Shown: piece after piece, positions 7,015-15,155 of the stretch | How positions within the stretch are numbered: the stretch's first letter is position 1 | Layout of the letters: every line of letters starts with the position of its first letter | Source: Helicobacter sp. | Lineage (GTDB): Bacteria > Campylobacterota > Campylobacteria > Campylobacterales > Helicobacteraceae | DNA: 15,272 nt | Direction: 5' to 3' | NCBI GenBank assembly: GCA_029257755.1 | Contig: JARIAP010000104.1 | Location: 1-15,272, forward strand | Notes under the pieces: generated by a model | What the model was told of the DNA's origin: nothing | The model's input: the letters and a program-made list of their open reading frames with translations, nothing else | Databases searched by the model: none | Translations under genes and position numbers: made by a program

Positions 7015-8859
7015 TTAAATATTTAAAATATCATTAGTTTCTTTAAGTAAATCTTCATCATCTAAAAAACTAAAATATGAAAAATGCTCTCCACTTTGTA
7101 AAACACCATCAAGCAAATCACCACTATTTCTATATTCTAAATCAAGTTCTGCTATATCAAATCCACTTAGCGTATTAGCAAATCTATTCAATCTCTCATT
7201 GTTTGTGTTATGTGTATATAAATAACAATATCCTTTTAAACCATTGCGACTAACTCTTCCTCTTAATTGGTGGAGACTTGCAAGACCAAGTCTCTCTGCA
7301 CCAACTATAACAATAATGCTTAATCTTGGCAAAGAGATTCCAACCTCTATCATTGTGGTAGCAAGTAAAATTGAACCTGTTGTATTTGCAAAACTCTCTA
7401 ATACACCCTCTTTTTCTTTATCTTTACCATGTGTGCTAAAAACATATTTAAAGTTTTTTGTCCAATATTCTTCTGCATCTTTTAGAGACATATATGGTAT
7501 TTGATTGCGTTTTTTTATATCATTAATTTCTGTTTGAGAAGCTAATTCATCATTATTTTCAATGCGTGGATATATTATTGCTACTTGATTATTTTTATTT
7601 ATTTCTTCTTTTATATGTGTTATTAAATGTAAAAAACTATGTTTATTTATTATAATTGTATCAATATCCTTTTTAAATGGAAGTTCTTTTATAAAAGAAA
7701 ATGAAATAATATTATTTTTTAACATTGCCATTGTTCGTGGTATTGGTGTGGCTGAAAATTGAATATTATGTGGTTTTGTTTTTTCATTGCCATTCTTTTT
7801 TTCAATCATCTGTTCTAATCTTGCCCTAACATTAGTTCCAAATCTATGCTGTTCATCTGTCATAACTAATGCAAACTCGCTTAAATCTCCATCTTTATAC
7901 AAAAGGGCTTGTGTCCCTATTACAAAATCTCCATACAATGGCTCTTTAGATTCCTTTTTTGAAGTGGATATTACATAACTTATATTTATATATGAAGGTA
8001 AATATTTTTTTGCTTCTTCATATAATTGTTTGGCTAAAATAGTTGTTGGTGCCATTAATATTGATTTTTGAGGATATGCTATCATAACACTTGCTAATAT
8101 AATCATTGTTTTACCGCAACCAACATCACCCATAACTATACGCCTACATGCCTCTTTACCCATTAAATCTATTTTTATTTCATCAATAGCTTTAATTTGT
8201 GCATTTGTAAGTTTGAATGGTAATTTTTGCAAAAAATCATCTAAACTACCATTGCAACTAAATTTTGCCTTAAAACTTGTCTTTTTTTTACGCAATTTTT
8301 GAGTATAGTTAAATATTTCAATAAATTTTAAAGCTTTTTTATATGTATGCGGAAATGTGTTGTTTTTGCTATATTCTTTAAAAAAATATATATCTGGATT
8401 AAAAATTGTATGTATAGCCTTAGCATATTTTTTAGGAATATTAGAATCTAATAATGCTTGTATCGTTATTTTATGTTGTAAATCACTTAGCTTTATATTA
8501 CGAGTTTTAAATTGCATCACAATTGTATTTTGTTGTGTAGTTACCTTTGGGTTAATTAATGTTGGTGTTGTTGTGTTTGTAAATTTATCATGTTGAATCT
8601 CTAATGTGCCTAATACACATAATTCTTTATCTACAGAAAATATTTGAGAATGGTATGGACGAGCATTGAATATAATAATTCTAATAAAACTATCTAATTG
8701 TTTAGAAAATGCATCTATAAAAAGTATGTTGTTGTGTGATTTTTTTTGTGTTATCTTAATCTGCATTACACCTCTCTCTCCATGCTTTATCGCATTAATT
8801 GGATAAGTTGTATCATAAGATTTTGGTATATTTGCTAGACAATACGACAAAATAGACAA
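7015..8859 (-). CDS. recG: RecG, ATP-dependent DNA helicase (short Helicobacter type)
   Basis: RecG regresses stalled replication forks and branch-migrates recombination intermediates. The helicase core is complete: Walker A GDVGCGKT (244-251), motif Ic/II region TDEQHRFG (334-341), motif III QFSATPIPRT (367-376), motif V TTMIEVGISLP (501-511), motif VI HQLRGRVSRN (530-539), and a C-terminal TRG-like segment EYRNSGDLLDGVLQSG (575-590). The N-terminal wedge domain is reduced; 614 residues compares with about 690 in E. coli and about 620 in H. pylori. The start is TTG at 8859-8857, preceded by AAAGG (8870-8866) six bases upstream. No ATG or GTG exists between the upstream in-frame stop and this codon, and the N-terminus fits the family. 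The preceding SPOR gene ends with TAG (8880-8878) in the same frame, six codons before the TTG. Neighbouring recG to this block differs from H. pylori. Confidence 0.93.
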   Translation of the reverse strand: MSILSYCLANIPKSYDTTYPINAIKHGERGVMQIKITQKKSHNNILFIDAFSKQLDSFIRIIIFNARPYHSQIFSVDKELCVLGTLEIQHDKFTNTTTPTLINPKVTTQQNTIVMQFKTRNIKLSDLQHKITIQALLDSNIPKKYAKAIHTIFNPDIYFFKEYSKNNTFPHTYKKALKFIEIFNYTQKLRKKKTSFKAKFSCNGSLDDFLQKLPFKLTNAQIKAIDEIKIDLMGKEACRRIVMGDVGCGKTMIILASVMIAYPQKSILMAPTTILAKQLYEEAKKYLPSYINISYVISTSKKESKEPLYGDFVIGTQALLYKDGDLSEFALVMTDEQHRFGTNVRARLEQMIEKKNGNEKTKPHNIQFSATPIPRTMAMLKNNIISFSFIKELPFKKDIDTIIINKHSFLHLITHIKEEINKNNQVAIIYPRIENNDELASQTEINDIKKRNQIPYMSLKDAEEYWTKNFKYVFSTHGKDKEKEGVLESFANTTGSILLATTMIEVGISLPRLSIIVIVGAERLGLASLHQLRGRVSRNGLKGYCYLYTHNTNNERLNRFANTLSGFDIAELDLEYRNSGDLLDGVLQSGEHFSYFSFLDDEDLLKETNDILNI

Positions 8860-8870
8860 ACAAAACCTTT
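8857..8870 (-). promoter_or_regulatory. Ribosome binding site and TTG start of recG
   Basis: AAAGG (8870-8866), six bases, then TTG (8859-8857). It is the only usable start after the in-frame TAG at 8880-8878; the next ATG is 31 codons downstream and would remove conserved N-terminal residues. Confidence 0.7.
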
Positions 8871-8877
8871 TATAAAA

Positions 8878-9906
8878 CTACCTTTTTACATAAAATGCAT
8901 CAGATTTAATCTCTGTTCTAATTTTAGATTCAATTTGTTTTGCTTCTTCACGAGTTTTATATGGTCCTATTAAGTATTTTACACTTGGCTTCCCATTGTA
9001 TTCAGAATTTTCTTTTCTATAGCTATACTTAGATACTTTATTTAAAAACTCTGGGGTAATCTTATCTTGTATCGTAAAAGACCCAACTTGTATATAATGT
9101 CCTTTTTCTGGCGATTTTCCTTGATTTGCATCTGCTATATTTTGAGGGCGTTGAATAACTTTATCTGATGGTTGCTTAGATATAACTTCTTTTGGCTTAT
9201 CTTTTTGTGTGGATGCAACAACTTTCTCTACCTGCTTAGAATCTTCTTTTTTTGTATCTTTAACTACTTCCTTTTTTTGTGCTTCTACTTTTGGTTTTGC
9301 AGAATCTTTTTGTTCTTCCTTTTTAACCGGTCTTTTTGCGGTAGGATCTGGTGCTTGTGCTATAATAGTATCTTTTGGTGGCAATGGAGTAATTACTTTA
9401 GTTGGTTCTTTTTCTTGTTGTTTAATATCTTTGTCTTTATTTTTTGTTTCATGTTTTAATTCAAGTTCCTTATATGCAGCCTTATATCTTTCGTCATTTT
9501 CAAAACCAACTTGTTCTTGTTCTGTTTTATTTCCCTTATTTTCTTCTAACTCATTTGATTGGACACTAAGTGGGGGCACAGAAGACATAGATTCTGTATT
9601 ATTTTGATTAGAGTTTGGTATTTGTAAAACCATATTATCATTAATACCTAATGGATTATCGTTTTGATTCTCTATGTTATGTGCATAAGGTATTGGTGAT
9701 GGTGCATTTTGTTGATTTGTTATCTTAGCATTAGAATCTACTTCTTCTATAGATTGTATTGGATTATCACGAGTCATTACCCAAGCAATAATCAAAAAAA
9801 CAGAAATTAAAATAATAGCAACTATTGTAAGCAACAATATAGTTTTTGTCTTATTCTTATTAGAGTTGTTATTTTGGAATATATCATTAACTGTATTATT
9901 TTTCAT
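8878..9906 (-). CDS. SPOR-domain inner-membrane protein (probable septal peptidoglycan binder)
   Basis: The 342-residue protein has a short polar cytoplasmic N-terminus, one membrane segment (~22-44), a long low-complexity periplasmic linker (~48-265) rich in K, E, Q and P, and a C-terminal SPOR domain (~268-342) beginning KGHYIQVGSF and ending in the YLIGPYKTREEAKQI...DAFYVKR pattern. SPOR domains bind glycan strands stripped of stem peptides at division sites, so a role in cell division like E. coli DedD or FtsN is likely. The linker K/E segments suggest a flexible or helical tether. Sequence around the linker is expected to be poorly conserved. The gene follows DUF1882 by 13 bp, has a strong AAGGAG (9917-9912), and is the counterpart of HP0185/Cj0404 in the lysS-glyA cluster as I recall it. 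It ends in TAG. Confidence 0.88.
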   Translation of the reverse strand: MKNNTVNDIFQNNNSNKNKTKTILLLTIVAIILISVFLIIAWVMTRDNPIQSIEEVDSNAKITNQQNAPSPIPYAHNIENQNDNPLGINDNMVLQIPNSNQNNTESMSSVPPLSVQSNELEENKGNKTEQEQVGFENDERYKAAYKELELKHETKNKDKDIKQQEKEPTKVITPLPPKDTIIAQAPDPTAKRPVKKEEQKDSAKPKVEAQKKEVVKDTKKEDSKQVEKVVASTQKDKPKEVISKQPSDKVIQRPQNIADANQGKSPEKGHYIQVGSFTIQDKITPEFLNKVSKYSYRKENSEYNGKPSVKYLIGPYKTREEAKQIESKIRTEIKSDAFYVKR

Positions 9907-9919
9907 TACTTCTCCTTAA

Positions 9920-10459
9920 TTACATGTGCCTTGCCCATGCACCTCGTTCCTTTGCATAAACGCCATAAGGTAGGGCTAATATATTAAATTGTGGTGGAAA
10001 ATCATTTGTTGGAAACATTCTCCATTCAATAGGACATTTAGAAGCTAATTTCATAGAAAGACTTTTTGCAAGTCTTTTGCCTTCTTCTAAATCTGTATGT
10101 CCCTTATGCACATATAAATGTAAATGTCCTGTAGTTTTTGTATAATATGCTGTGAAATTTATAAATCCCTCATCACGCAACATAAGTTGAGCTTTATGAT
10201 AAAATCTTTGTGGATCTCTACCATTGTAATCAAATACAATATTTTCTACTTTATTCCCACGCAAAATAAGAGAATGTGCTACAATAATTTCTTTTCTAAA
10301 GTGGCTTTGTATAATTTGTGAGGTTAGCATAGAATCCACTCGCTCAAATTTGTCATAAAACATCCTACCATTATAAGTTGTTTTTTGTCCTAAACCTTTT
10401 GCTTTTGTATAGTAATAGCTTGTGTCAATCTTTATTAACTTCAATTCCATTTCAGTCAT
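9920..10459 (-). CDS. DUF1882 family protein, conserved in Campylobacterota, function unknown
   Basis: This 179-residue soluble protein belongs to the DUF1882 family (HP0184 in H. pylori), recognised from [34 protein letters not shown] (61-80) and [11 protein letters not shown] (111-121). There is no signal peptide or membrane segment. The layout VFDYNGRDP (75-83), then a helix, then [12 protein letters not shown] (106-117), then WRMFP...LALPYG (146-166) resembles the hDhD...TSGxxGxH...R pattern of AEP-type primase/polymerases such as LigD-Pol. The second aspartate is an asparagine here. This fold link is my inference. I chose the ATG at 10459-10457 because AAGGGA (10472-10467) lies seven bases upstream and because the family starts with MTEMEL; an upstream in-frame GTG at 10477 has no such site. 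It lies between glyA and the SPOR gene, an order conserved across the group; a TATATA -10 candidate sits near 10488. Confidence 0.9.
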   Translation of the reverse strand: MTEMELKLIKIDTSYYYTKAKGLGQKTTYNGRMFYDKFERVDSMLTSQIIQSHFRKEIIVAHSLILRGNKVENIVFDYNGRDPQRFYHKAQLMLRDEGFINFTAYYTKTTGHLHLYVHKGHTDLEEGKRLAKSLSMKLASKCPIEWRMFPTNDFPPQFNILALPYGVYAKERGAWARHM

Positions 10460-10466
10460 TTTGCTA

Positions 10467-10472
10467 TCCCTT
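10467..10472 (-). promoter_or_regulatory. Ribosome binding site that sets the DUF1882 start
   Basis: AAGGGA at 10472-10467 is seven bases before the ATG at 10459 and overlaps the region just after the alternative GTG at 10477, ruling the GTG out as the main start. Confidence 0.7.
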
Positions 10473-10575
10473 ATCACACTTTATATAATTCTTATTTTAG
10501 TTTGTAATTGTAACATGAAATTAGAAACTTTGACATATTAAAGGACGCCAAAGATTATATATTACCTTATTATAC

Positions 10576-11826
10576 CTAAAATATTGCTTTATCATATACA
10601 ACAAAACTCTTGTTAAATTCTTTTATTTCACTTTTAATTTTTGATTGTAATGATGAATTATTAATATCCAATAAAATATCACATATTTTATTACCAATCC
10701 ATTCAAACTCTTTTTCTTTCATTCCTCTAGCTGTTAATGCTGGTGATCCTATTCGTATGCCACTTGTTACAAATGGTGATCTAGTTTCTCCCGGAACGGT
10801 ATTTTTATTGATTGTTATACCTGCTTTGCCTAAAGCAATATCTGCATCTTTACCGCTAAAATCACGATTTAAGAAACTAACTAATATAAGGTGATTATCT
10901 GTTCCGCCACTAACCAAATCAAATCCTTTATCAAGCAATACTTTTGCTAAAACTTTAATATTTGACTTAACTTGCTTTGCATATTCTTTCCATTCAGGTT
11001 TTAGATTCTCACCAAATCCTATAGCTTTAGCTGCTATAACATGCATAAGTGGTCCTCCTTGAAGCCCCGGGAATACCATTTTATCAATTTTTTGTGCTAT
11101 TTCTTCGTTATTTGTGAGTATTATACCTCCACGAGGACCACGCAAGGTTTTATGTGTTGTAGTGCTAACAACATCGCAATATGGGAAAGGATTAGGATAT
11201 TCTCCTGCTACCACAAGACCTGCAACATGTGCTATATCTGCCATAAGAATTGCACCAACACTATCTGCAATCTCTCTAAACTTAGAAAAATCAAGTTCTC
11301 TTGTATAAGCTGAAAAACCACAAACAATTATATTCGGCTTTATAACTTTTGCATATTCCATTACTTTATCATAATTAATTCTACCATCAAGCTCAACGCC
11401 ATAAAAAAAGCTTTGGTAAATCTTGCCTGTTATACTAACTTTTGCACCATGAGTTAAATGCCCACCATGACTTAAATCCATACCTAGAATCTTATCATAA
11501 GGTTTTAATAAAGCACCATATATAGCACCATTTGCTTGACTTCCTGAATGTGGTTGCACATTTGCGTATTTACAATTAAAAAGCTTCTTTGCTCTTTCAA
11601 TAGCAATAGATTCTATTTCATCAACAAACTCACAACCCCCATAATATCTCTTATTTGGATAACCTTCTGCATATTTGTTTGTTAAAACGCTACCCATTGC
11701 TTCCATAACACTAGGAAAAGTATAATTTTCACTAGCAATCATCTCTAAATGATCATTTTGTCTTTCTAGTTCTTTTTGTATTAGATTAAAAACTTCTACA
11801 TCTTGTTTTTGCATATAATATGCCAT
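10576..11826 (-). CDS. glyA: GlyA, serine hydroxymethyltransferase
   Basis: GlyA is a pyridoxal-phosphate enzyme that interconverts serine plus tetrahydrofolate with glycine plus 5,10-methylene-tetrahydrofolate, the main entry to one-carbon metabolism. Signatures: [20 protein letters not shown] (26-45), YYGGCEFVD (61-69), HSGSQAN (93-99), DIAHVAGL (197-204, with D197 contacting the cofactor ring nitrogen), and [14 protein letters not shown] (221-234) with the Schiff-base lysine K226. The product is 416 residues, the same length as the H. pylori enzyme. The frame is open 18 codons further upstream, but the ATG at 11826-11824 has AAGGAG (11836-11831 region) five bases before it and matches the family start MAY. 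It follows lysS by 125 bp, with its own probable promoter, and precedes DUF1882. It ends in TAG. Confidence 0.97.
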   Translation of the reverse strand: MAYYMQKQDVEVFNLIQKELERQNDHLEMIASENYTFPSVMEAMGSVLTNKYAEGYPNKRYYGGCEFVDEIESIAIERAKKLFNCKYANVQPHSGSQANGAIYGALLKPYDKILGMDLSHGGHLTHGAKVSITGKIYQSFFYGVELDGRINYDKVMEYAKVIKPNIIVCGFSAYTRELDFSKFREIADSVGAILMADIAHVAGLVVAGEYPNPFPYCDVVSTTTHKTLRGPRGGIILTNNEEIAQKIDKMVFPGLQGGPLMHVIAAKAIGFGENLKPEWKEYAKQVKSNIKVLAKVLLDKGFDLVSGGTDNHLILVSFLNRDFSGKDADIALGKAGITINKNTVPGETRSPFVTSGIRIGSPALTARGMKEKEFEWIGNKICDILLDINNSSLQSKIKSEIKEFNKSFVVYDKAIF

Positions 11827-11830
11827 ATTT

Positions 11831-11837
11831 TCTCCTT
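11831..11837 (-). promoter_or_regulatory. Ribosome binding site that sets the glyA start
   Basis: AAGGAG is five bases before the ATG at 11826. The longer reading frame to 11880 would begin at a TTG lacking any such site and would add residues with no counterpart in GlyA proteins. Confidence 0.75.
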
Positions 11838-11905
11838 GAATGTTTGATACACAATAATTAAAAAATAATTTACAAACCAATTAATTATGCTTAACAAAAC
11901 CATTA

Positions 11906-11919
11906 GATATAATTATATC
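11906..11919 (-). promoter_or_regulatory. Probable glyA promoter within a perfect 14-bp palindrome
   Basis: The sequence GATATAATTATATC is its own reverse complement and carries TATAAT on the minus strand at 11917-11912, predicting a start near 11905 and a leader of about 80 bases before glyA. The lysS-glyA gap of 125 bp contains no other equally good -10 box. The symmetry also gives a TATAAT on the plus strand (11908-11913). Whether the palindrome also binds a regulator cannot be told from the sequence. Confidence 0.45.
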
Positions 11920-11951
11920 ATTTTTCATAAACATGCAATAAATATTAATTA

Positions 11952-13472
11952 TTATTTAGTTTCAACTATATCATGTATATTGTAGTTTTCTATCACTGGC
12001 TTCATAGCGGGAAATAAAATAACATCCTTTATGCTTTTATTATTAGTTAAAAGCATAACTAATCGATCAATACCTATGCCCTGACCTGCTGTTGGTGGCA
12101 TACCATGCCCTAAAGCCCACACATAATCTTCATCCATATATTGTGCTTCTTCATCGCCTTTTTCTTTTTCTGCTACTTGTGCTAAGAATCTATCTAATTG
12201 ATCTAGTGGATCATTTAACTCCGAAAAGCCATTTGCAATTTCTCTGCCACCAACAAACAATTCAAATCTATCTGCAATCATTAAATCTGCATCATTTCTT
12301 CTTGCAAGGGGGCTAATATCTATAGGATATTGTATAATAAATGTAGGATTTATTAATTTAGATTCTACAAAATTATCAAATGCTTCATTAAGTAATTTAC
12401 CATAACTTAAATCTTTATCTAGTTTTATATTATTTTCCAATAAAAATTTCTCTAATTTGTCTTTATCGTTTACTATAGTTTCTGCAATATTGCCAATTTT
12501 TGTTAGAGAATCTTTGTAACTTATAGTGGTAAAACTTGTAAAATCAATATTCATATCACCAAACAAAAGATTTTTTGATAAACCTAGAGAATCTAATAAG
12601 AAACAAAAAAGTTCTTTGCTTAACTCTATCAAATCTTCATATGTATGATAAGCCCAATAAAACTCAATCATACTAAATTCTGGGTTATGACTATGATCTA
12701 TACCTTCATTTCTAAAATTCCTATTAATTTCAAACACCGCTTCAAATCCACCAACAATCAATCTTTTTAAATACAACTCTGGTGCTATACGCAAATACCT
12801 CTCAACATTAAGTGCATTGTGATGGGTTACAAAAGGTCTTGCATTAGCACCACCAGGAATTGGGTGTAACATAGGTGTTTCAACTTCTAAAAAGCCTTTA
12901 GATTCAAAAAATTTACGCATTAAAGAAATTATTTTGCTTCGTATAATAAAAGTTTCTTTTACATCTTGATTTACAATTAAATCTAAATATCTTTGCCTAT
13001 AACGCAACTCTATATCACTTAATCCATGAAATTTTTCTGGTAATGGAACAATTGATTTTGTAAGTAATTTAAATTCTATTGCATGCAAACTTAATTCCCC
13101 TGTTTTAGTTACAAATGGAAATCCATATACATTAACTATATCTCCAACCTCTAAATTCTTTTTTAAAACCTTAAACAAATCGCCTAATTCATTTTGCGAA
13201 AAATATACTTGTAAAATAGTAGTAGAATCTTCTATTTTAATAAAACTAGCTTTACCCATTAAACGCAAAAATTTAACTCTACCCTTAACCCAAACTCTAG
13301 AATCTTCTTTCTTTTTTTCATTAGATTCTAAGTCTTTAAGAAATGAAAATTTATTTAAGAACTCTTTATTGTTTAAATCAACTTTAGAATCATTTCTATA
13401 TGGATTCAACCCTAATTCTCTAAGTGAATTTGCTTTTTGTATTCTTTGTTGTATATATGTGTTTTCAAACAT
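11952..13472 (-). CDS. lysS: LysS, class II lysyl-tRNA synthetase
   Basis: LysS charges tRNA-Lys with lysine in the cytoplasm. The N-terminal OB-fold anticodon-binding domain spans about 59-136 ([21 protein letters not shown] start). The class II catalytic core carries motif 1 ([15 protein letters not shown], 188-202, followed by [15 protein letters not shown]), motif 2 ([14 protein letters not shown], 253-266) and motif 3 (GQGIGIDRL, 463-471), plus the lysine-specific NGFSELNDP (414-422). At 506 residues it is full length. The ATG at 13472-13470 follows AAGGAG by eight bases, and that site overlaps the TAA of the preceding cvpA (TAAGGAG), so the two are translationally close and very likely co-transcribed. 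In C. jejuni fur lies between cvpA and lysS; it is absent here, as in H. pylori. Confidence 0.97.
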   Translation of the reverse strand: MFENTYIQQRIQKANSLRELGLNPYRNDSKVDLNNKEFLNKFSFLKDLESNEKKKEDSRVWVKGRVKFLRLMGKASFIKIEDSTTILQVYFSQNELGDLFKVLKKNLEVGDIVNVYGFPFVTKTGELSLHAIEFKLLTKSIVPLPEKFHGLSDIELRYRQRYLDLIVNQDVKETFIIRSKIISLMRKFFESKGFLEVETPMLHPIPGGANARPFVTHHNALNVERYLRIAPELYLKRLIVGGFEAVFEINRNFRNEGIDHSHNPEFSMIEFYWAYHTYEDLIELSKELFCFLLDSLGLSKNLLFGDMNIDFTSFTTISYKDSLTKIGNIAETIVNDKDKLEKFLLENNIKLDKDLSYGKLLNEAFDNFVESKLINPTFIIQYPIDISPLARRNDADLMIADRFELFVGGREIANGFSELNDPLDQLDRFLAQVAEKEKGDEEAQYMDEDYVWALGHGMPPTAGQGIGIDRLVMLLTNNKSIKDVILFPAMKPVIENYNIHDIVETK

Positions 13473-13484
13473 TAATTATTCTCC

Positions 13485-14075
13485 TTATGGTTTAATTAAA
13501 TTTTTTTTAATCTCTTCTTTCTTTTTTTCAATGCTTTTTTCTATTTCTTTTGATTTTTCATTGTATTTACTTTGCAACTCTTCTAATGCGTCCATACTCA
13601 TAATTTTTTCTGCCACTTCATACATAATAGGATAAGATTTTGTCCCTTTTGTAAAATCTTTTATAGGAGCTTTTAAAAACCCAACTTGCGATAGAGCATA
13701 CACAACAACGCATAAAATTACAAAGTATTTTAAAGATGCAAATACATATCCACCAAAATAATTTATTATTGCAATTCCCGGAATTATAACAACACATGAT
13801 GATACAATATACCCAATAAATAAAGAACCAATCCAAACAATAGATAAAATAATAATAAAAGATAATGTAAAAAGTATGGTTTCATTACCAAATTCTAATC
13901 CAGCAAGTCTAAGATAATGAGATATTTCAACGCAATACCTAGAAGCTAAATAGATTCCTAAAACCACACCTATAACACCCATTATTTCATGTATAAGACC
14001 ATTTTTTAAACCTCTTATTCCAAGCAATAAAACAACAATAATAACACCTATATCTACATAGCCACTTGATCCCAT
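13485..14075 (-). CDS. CvpA-family inner-membrane protein
   Basis: The 196-residue protein has four hydrophobic stretches (~6-20, 29-46, 66-92 and 100-128) in the CvpA arrangement, with the family-typical IRGLKNGLIHEIMGVIGVVLGIYLASR (19-46 region; glycine-rich loop between helices 1 and 2). A charged, lysine/glutamate-rich C-terminal tail (~155-196) is predicted to be cytoplasmic and helical, possibly coiled coil. CvpA homologues are needed for colicin V export and bile-salt tolerance in enterobacteria; the molecular function is unknown. It lies 13 bp after hemC and 12 bp before lysS, in the position of HP0181/Cj0399 as I recall them. AGGA precedes the ATG by about seven bases. The family call is confident, the role is not. 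Confidence 0.82.
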   Translation of the reverse strand: MGSSGYVDIGVIIVVLLLGIRGLKNGLIHEIMGVIGVVLGIYLASRYCVEISHYLRLAGLEFGNETILFTLSFIIILSIVWIGSLFIGYIVSSCVVIIPGIAIINYFGGYVFASLKYFVILCVVVYALSQVGFLKAPIKDFTKGTKSYPIMYEVAEKIMSMDALEELQSKYNEKSKEIEKSIEKKKEEIKKNLIKP

Positions 14076-14088
14076 ATTTTTTCCTAAT

Positions 14089-15078
14089 CTATTTATCTAA
14101 ACTTTCATAAACTTCTTGTAATATTTTATCTACACCATTTTTCTTTAATGAATTTATTATATCTTGCAATACATATTCTACTTCACCTTTATTGCAAACT
14201 CTTGATTCATTTAGAAACTTTGTAGCATCCAGATTCCCAATAATACATTGTATATATATTTCTTTACTATTAAACATATTTGCATGTATGCCAATTGGAG
14301 ATTGACAACCACCACCAAGCAGCCTTATAAATGCTCTTTCAATATTACAACATAAAGCACTCTTTTTATCATGCAAGGATTCTAATATTTTCATAATTGC
14401 TTGATCTCTAAAATTTGGTGAATATTTTGGGTCTCTACACTCAATACCTAAAGAACCTTGTCCCATAGCTGGGATAAAATCTGAAGTTTGAAAATGTGAT
14501 ATAAATGCAATATTATCTTTTAAATCTAATCTATTAAGCCCAGCACTAGCTAAAATAATAGCATCAAATTCATTACTCCTAAGTCTTTCTAAGCGTTTTT
14601 GAACATTACCCCTTAAACTTTGTGTATCTAAATCTGAACGAATTTTTTTTAATTGCATACTTCTTCTTAGAGAAGTTGTCCCTATTTTTGCATTTTTAGG
14701 TAAAGATTCTATATCTGAATATTTTTCACTAACAAAACAATCTCTAGGATCTTCTCTTTGCGTAATAGCAACAAGCATTAATTTCGGATCGATAACAACT
14801 GGAACATCTTTTAAAGAATGCACAGCAAAATCAATTTTACCACCTAAAAGTTCATTCTCAAGTTCTTTTGTAAAAAGTCCCTTACCGCCAATTTTAGATA
14901 AAGGTGCATCAAGAATTTTATCACCCTTTGTTTTAATCTTTTTAAGAACAACTTCAATGCCATTCTCTTGTAATTTATCTTTAATATGATTTGCTTGCCA
15001 TAATGCCAACAAAGAAGAACGAGTTCCAAGTATAAGAGGGGATTTACTTACCTCATCTTTATATCTTTGTGCAATCAT
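14089..15078 (-). CDS. hemC: HemC, hydroxymethylbilane synthase (porphobilinogen deaminase)
   Basis: HemC joins four porphobilinogen molecules into hydroxymethylbilane in haem and sirohaem synthesis. Conserved segments: LGTRSSLLALWQANHI (17-32), KTKGDKILDAPL (49-60), GGKGLFTKELE (64-74), DFAVHSLKDVP (83-93, with catalytic D91), GTTSLRRS (133-140), SLRGNVQKRL (154-163), PAMGQGSLGIE (203-213), and LGGGCQSPIGIHA (254-266) where C258 carries the dipyrromethane cofactor. The 329-residue product has about 12 extra residues at the N-terminus compared with H. pylori HemC, but the ATG at 15078-15076 has AAGGA (15089-15085) six bases upstream. It heads hemC-cvpA-lysS with 13- and 12-bp gaps. In H. pylori hemC lies elsewhere, next to proS, so this neighbourhood is a variant. 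It ends in TAG. Confidence 0.96.
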   Translation of the reverse strand: MIAQRYKDEVSKSPLILGTRSSLLALWQANHIKDKLQENGIEVVLKKIKTKGDKILDAPLSKIGGKGLFTKELENELLGGKIDFAVHSLKDVPVVIDPKLMLVAITQREDPRDCFVSEKYSDIESLPKNAKIGTTSLRRSMQLKKIRSDLDTQSLRGNVQKRLERLRSNEFDAIILASAGLNRLDLKDNIAFISHFQTSDFIPAMGQGSLGIECRDPKYSPNFRDQAIMKILESLHDKKSALCCNIERAFIRLLGGGCQSPIGIHANMFNSKEIYIQCIIGNLDATKFLNESRVCNKGEVEYVLQDIINSLKKNGVDKILQEVYESLDK

Positions 15079-15106
15079 AATATATCCTTAAATATAATAA
15101 AAATTT

Positions 15107-15115
15107 ATAATAGCA
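15107..15115 (-). promoter_or_regulatory. Probable hemC promoter, extended -10 element
   Basis: On the minus strand 15115-15107 reads TGCTATTAT, an extended -10 (TGn then TATTAT). It predicts a start near 15100 and a leader of about 22 bases containing the AAGGA site. It lies in the 77-bp gap between the upstream gene and hemC. No -35 box is apparent. Confidence 0.45.
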
Positions 15116-15155
15116 TATATTTTTCAAGAATAAGCTTTTTATAATAAATATCTAA

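Noticed and set aside
9172..9607. Long plus-strand open frames opposite the SPOR gene
   Set aside because: They are the mirror of the K/E/Q-rich linker, which gives Cys/Phe/Ser-rich nonsense peptides; no ribosome binding site or recognisable domain.
10515..10560. CTTTG / CAAAG repeat after glyA as a terminator
   Set aside because: Only five base pairs around a loop of about 16 bases; too weak.
11827..11880. Longer glyA start giving 18 extra residues
   Set aside because: It starts at TTG without a ribosome binding site, while the ATG at 11826 has AAGGAG and matches the family.
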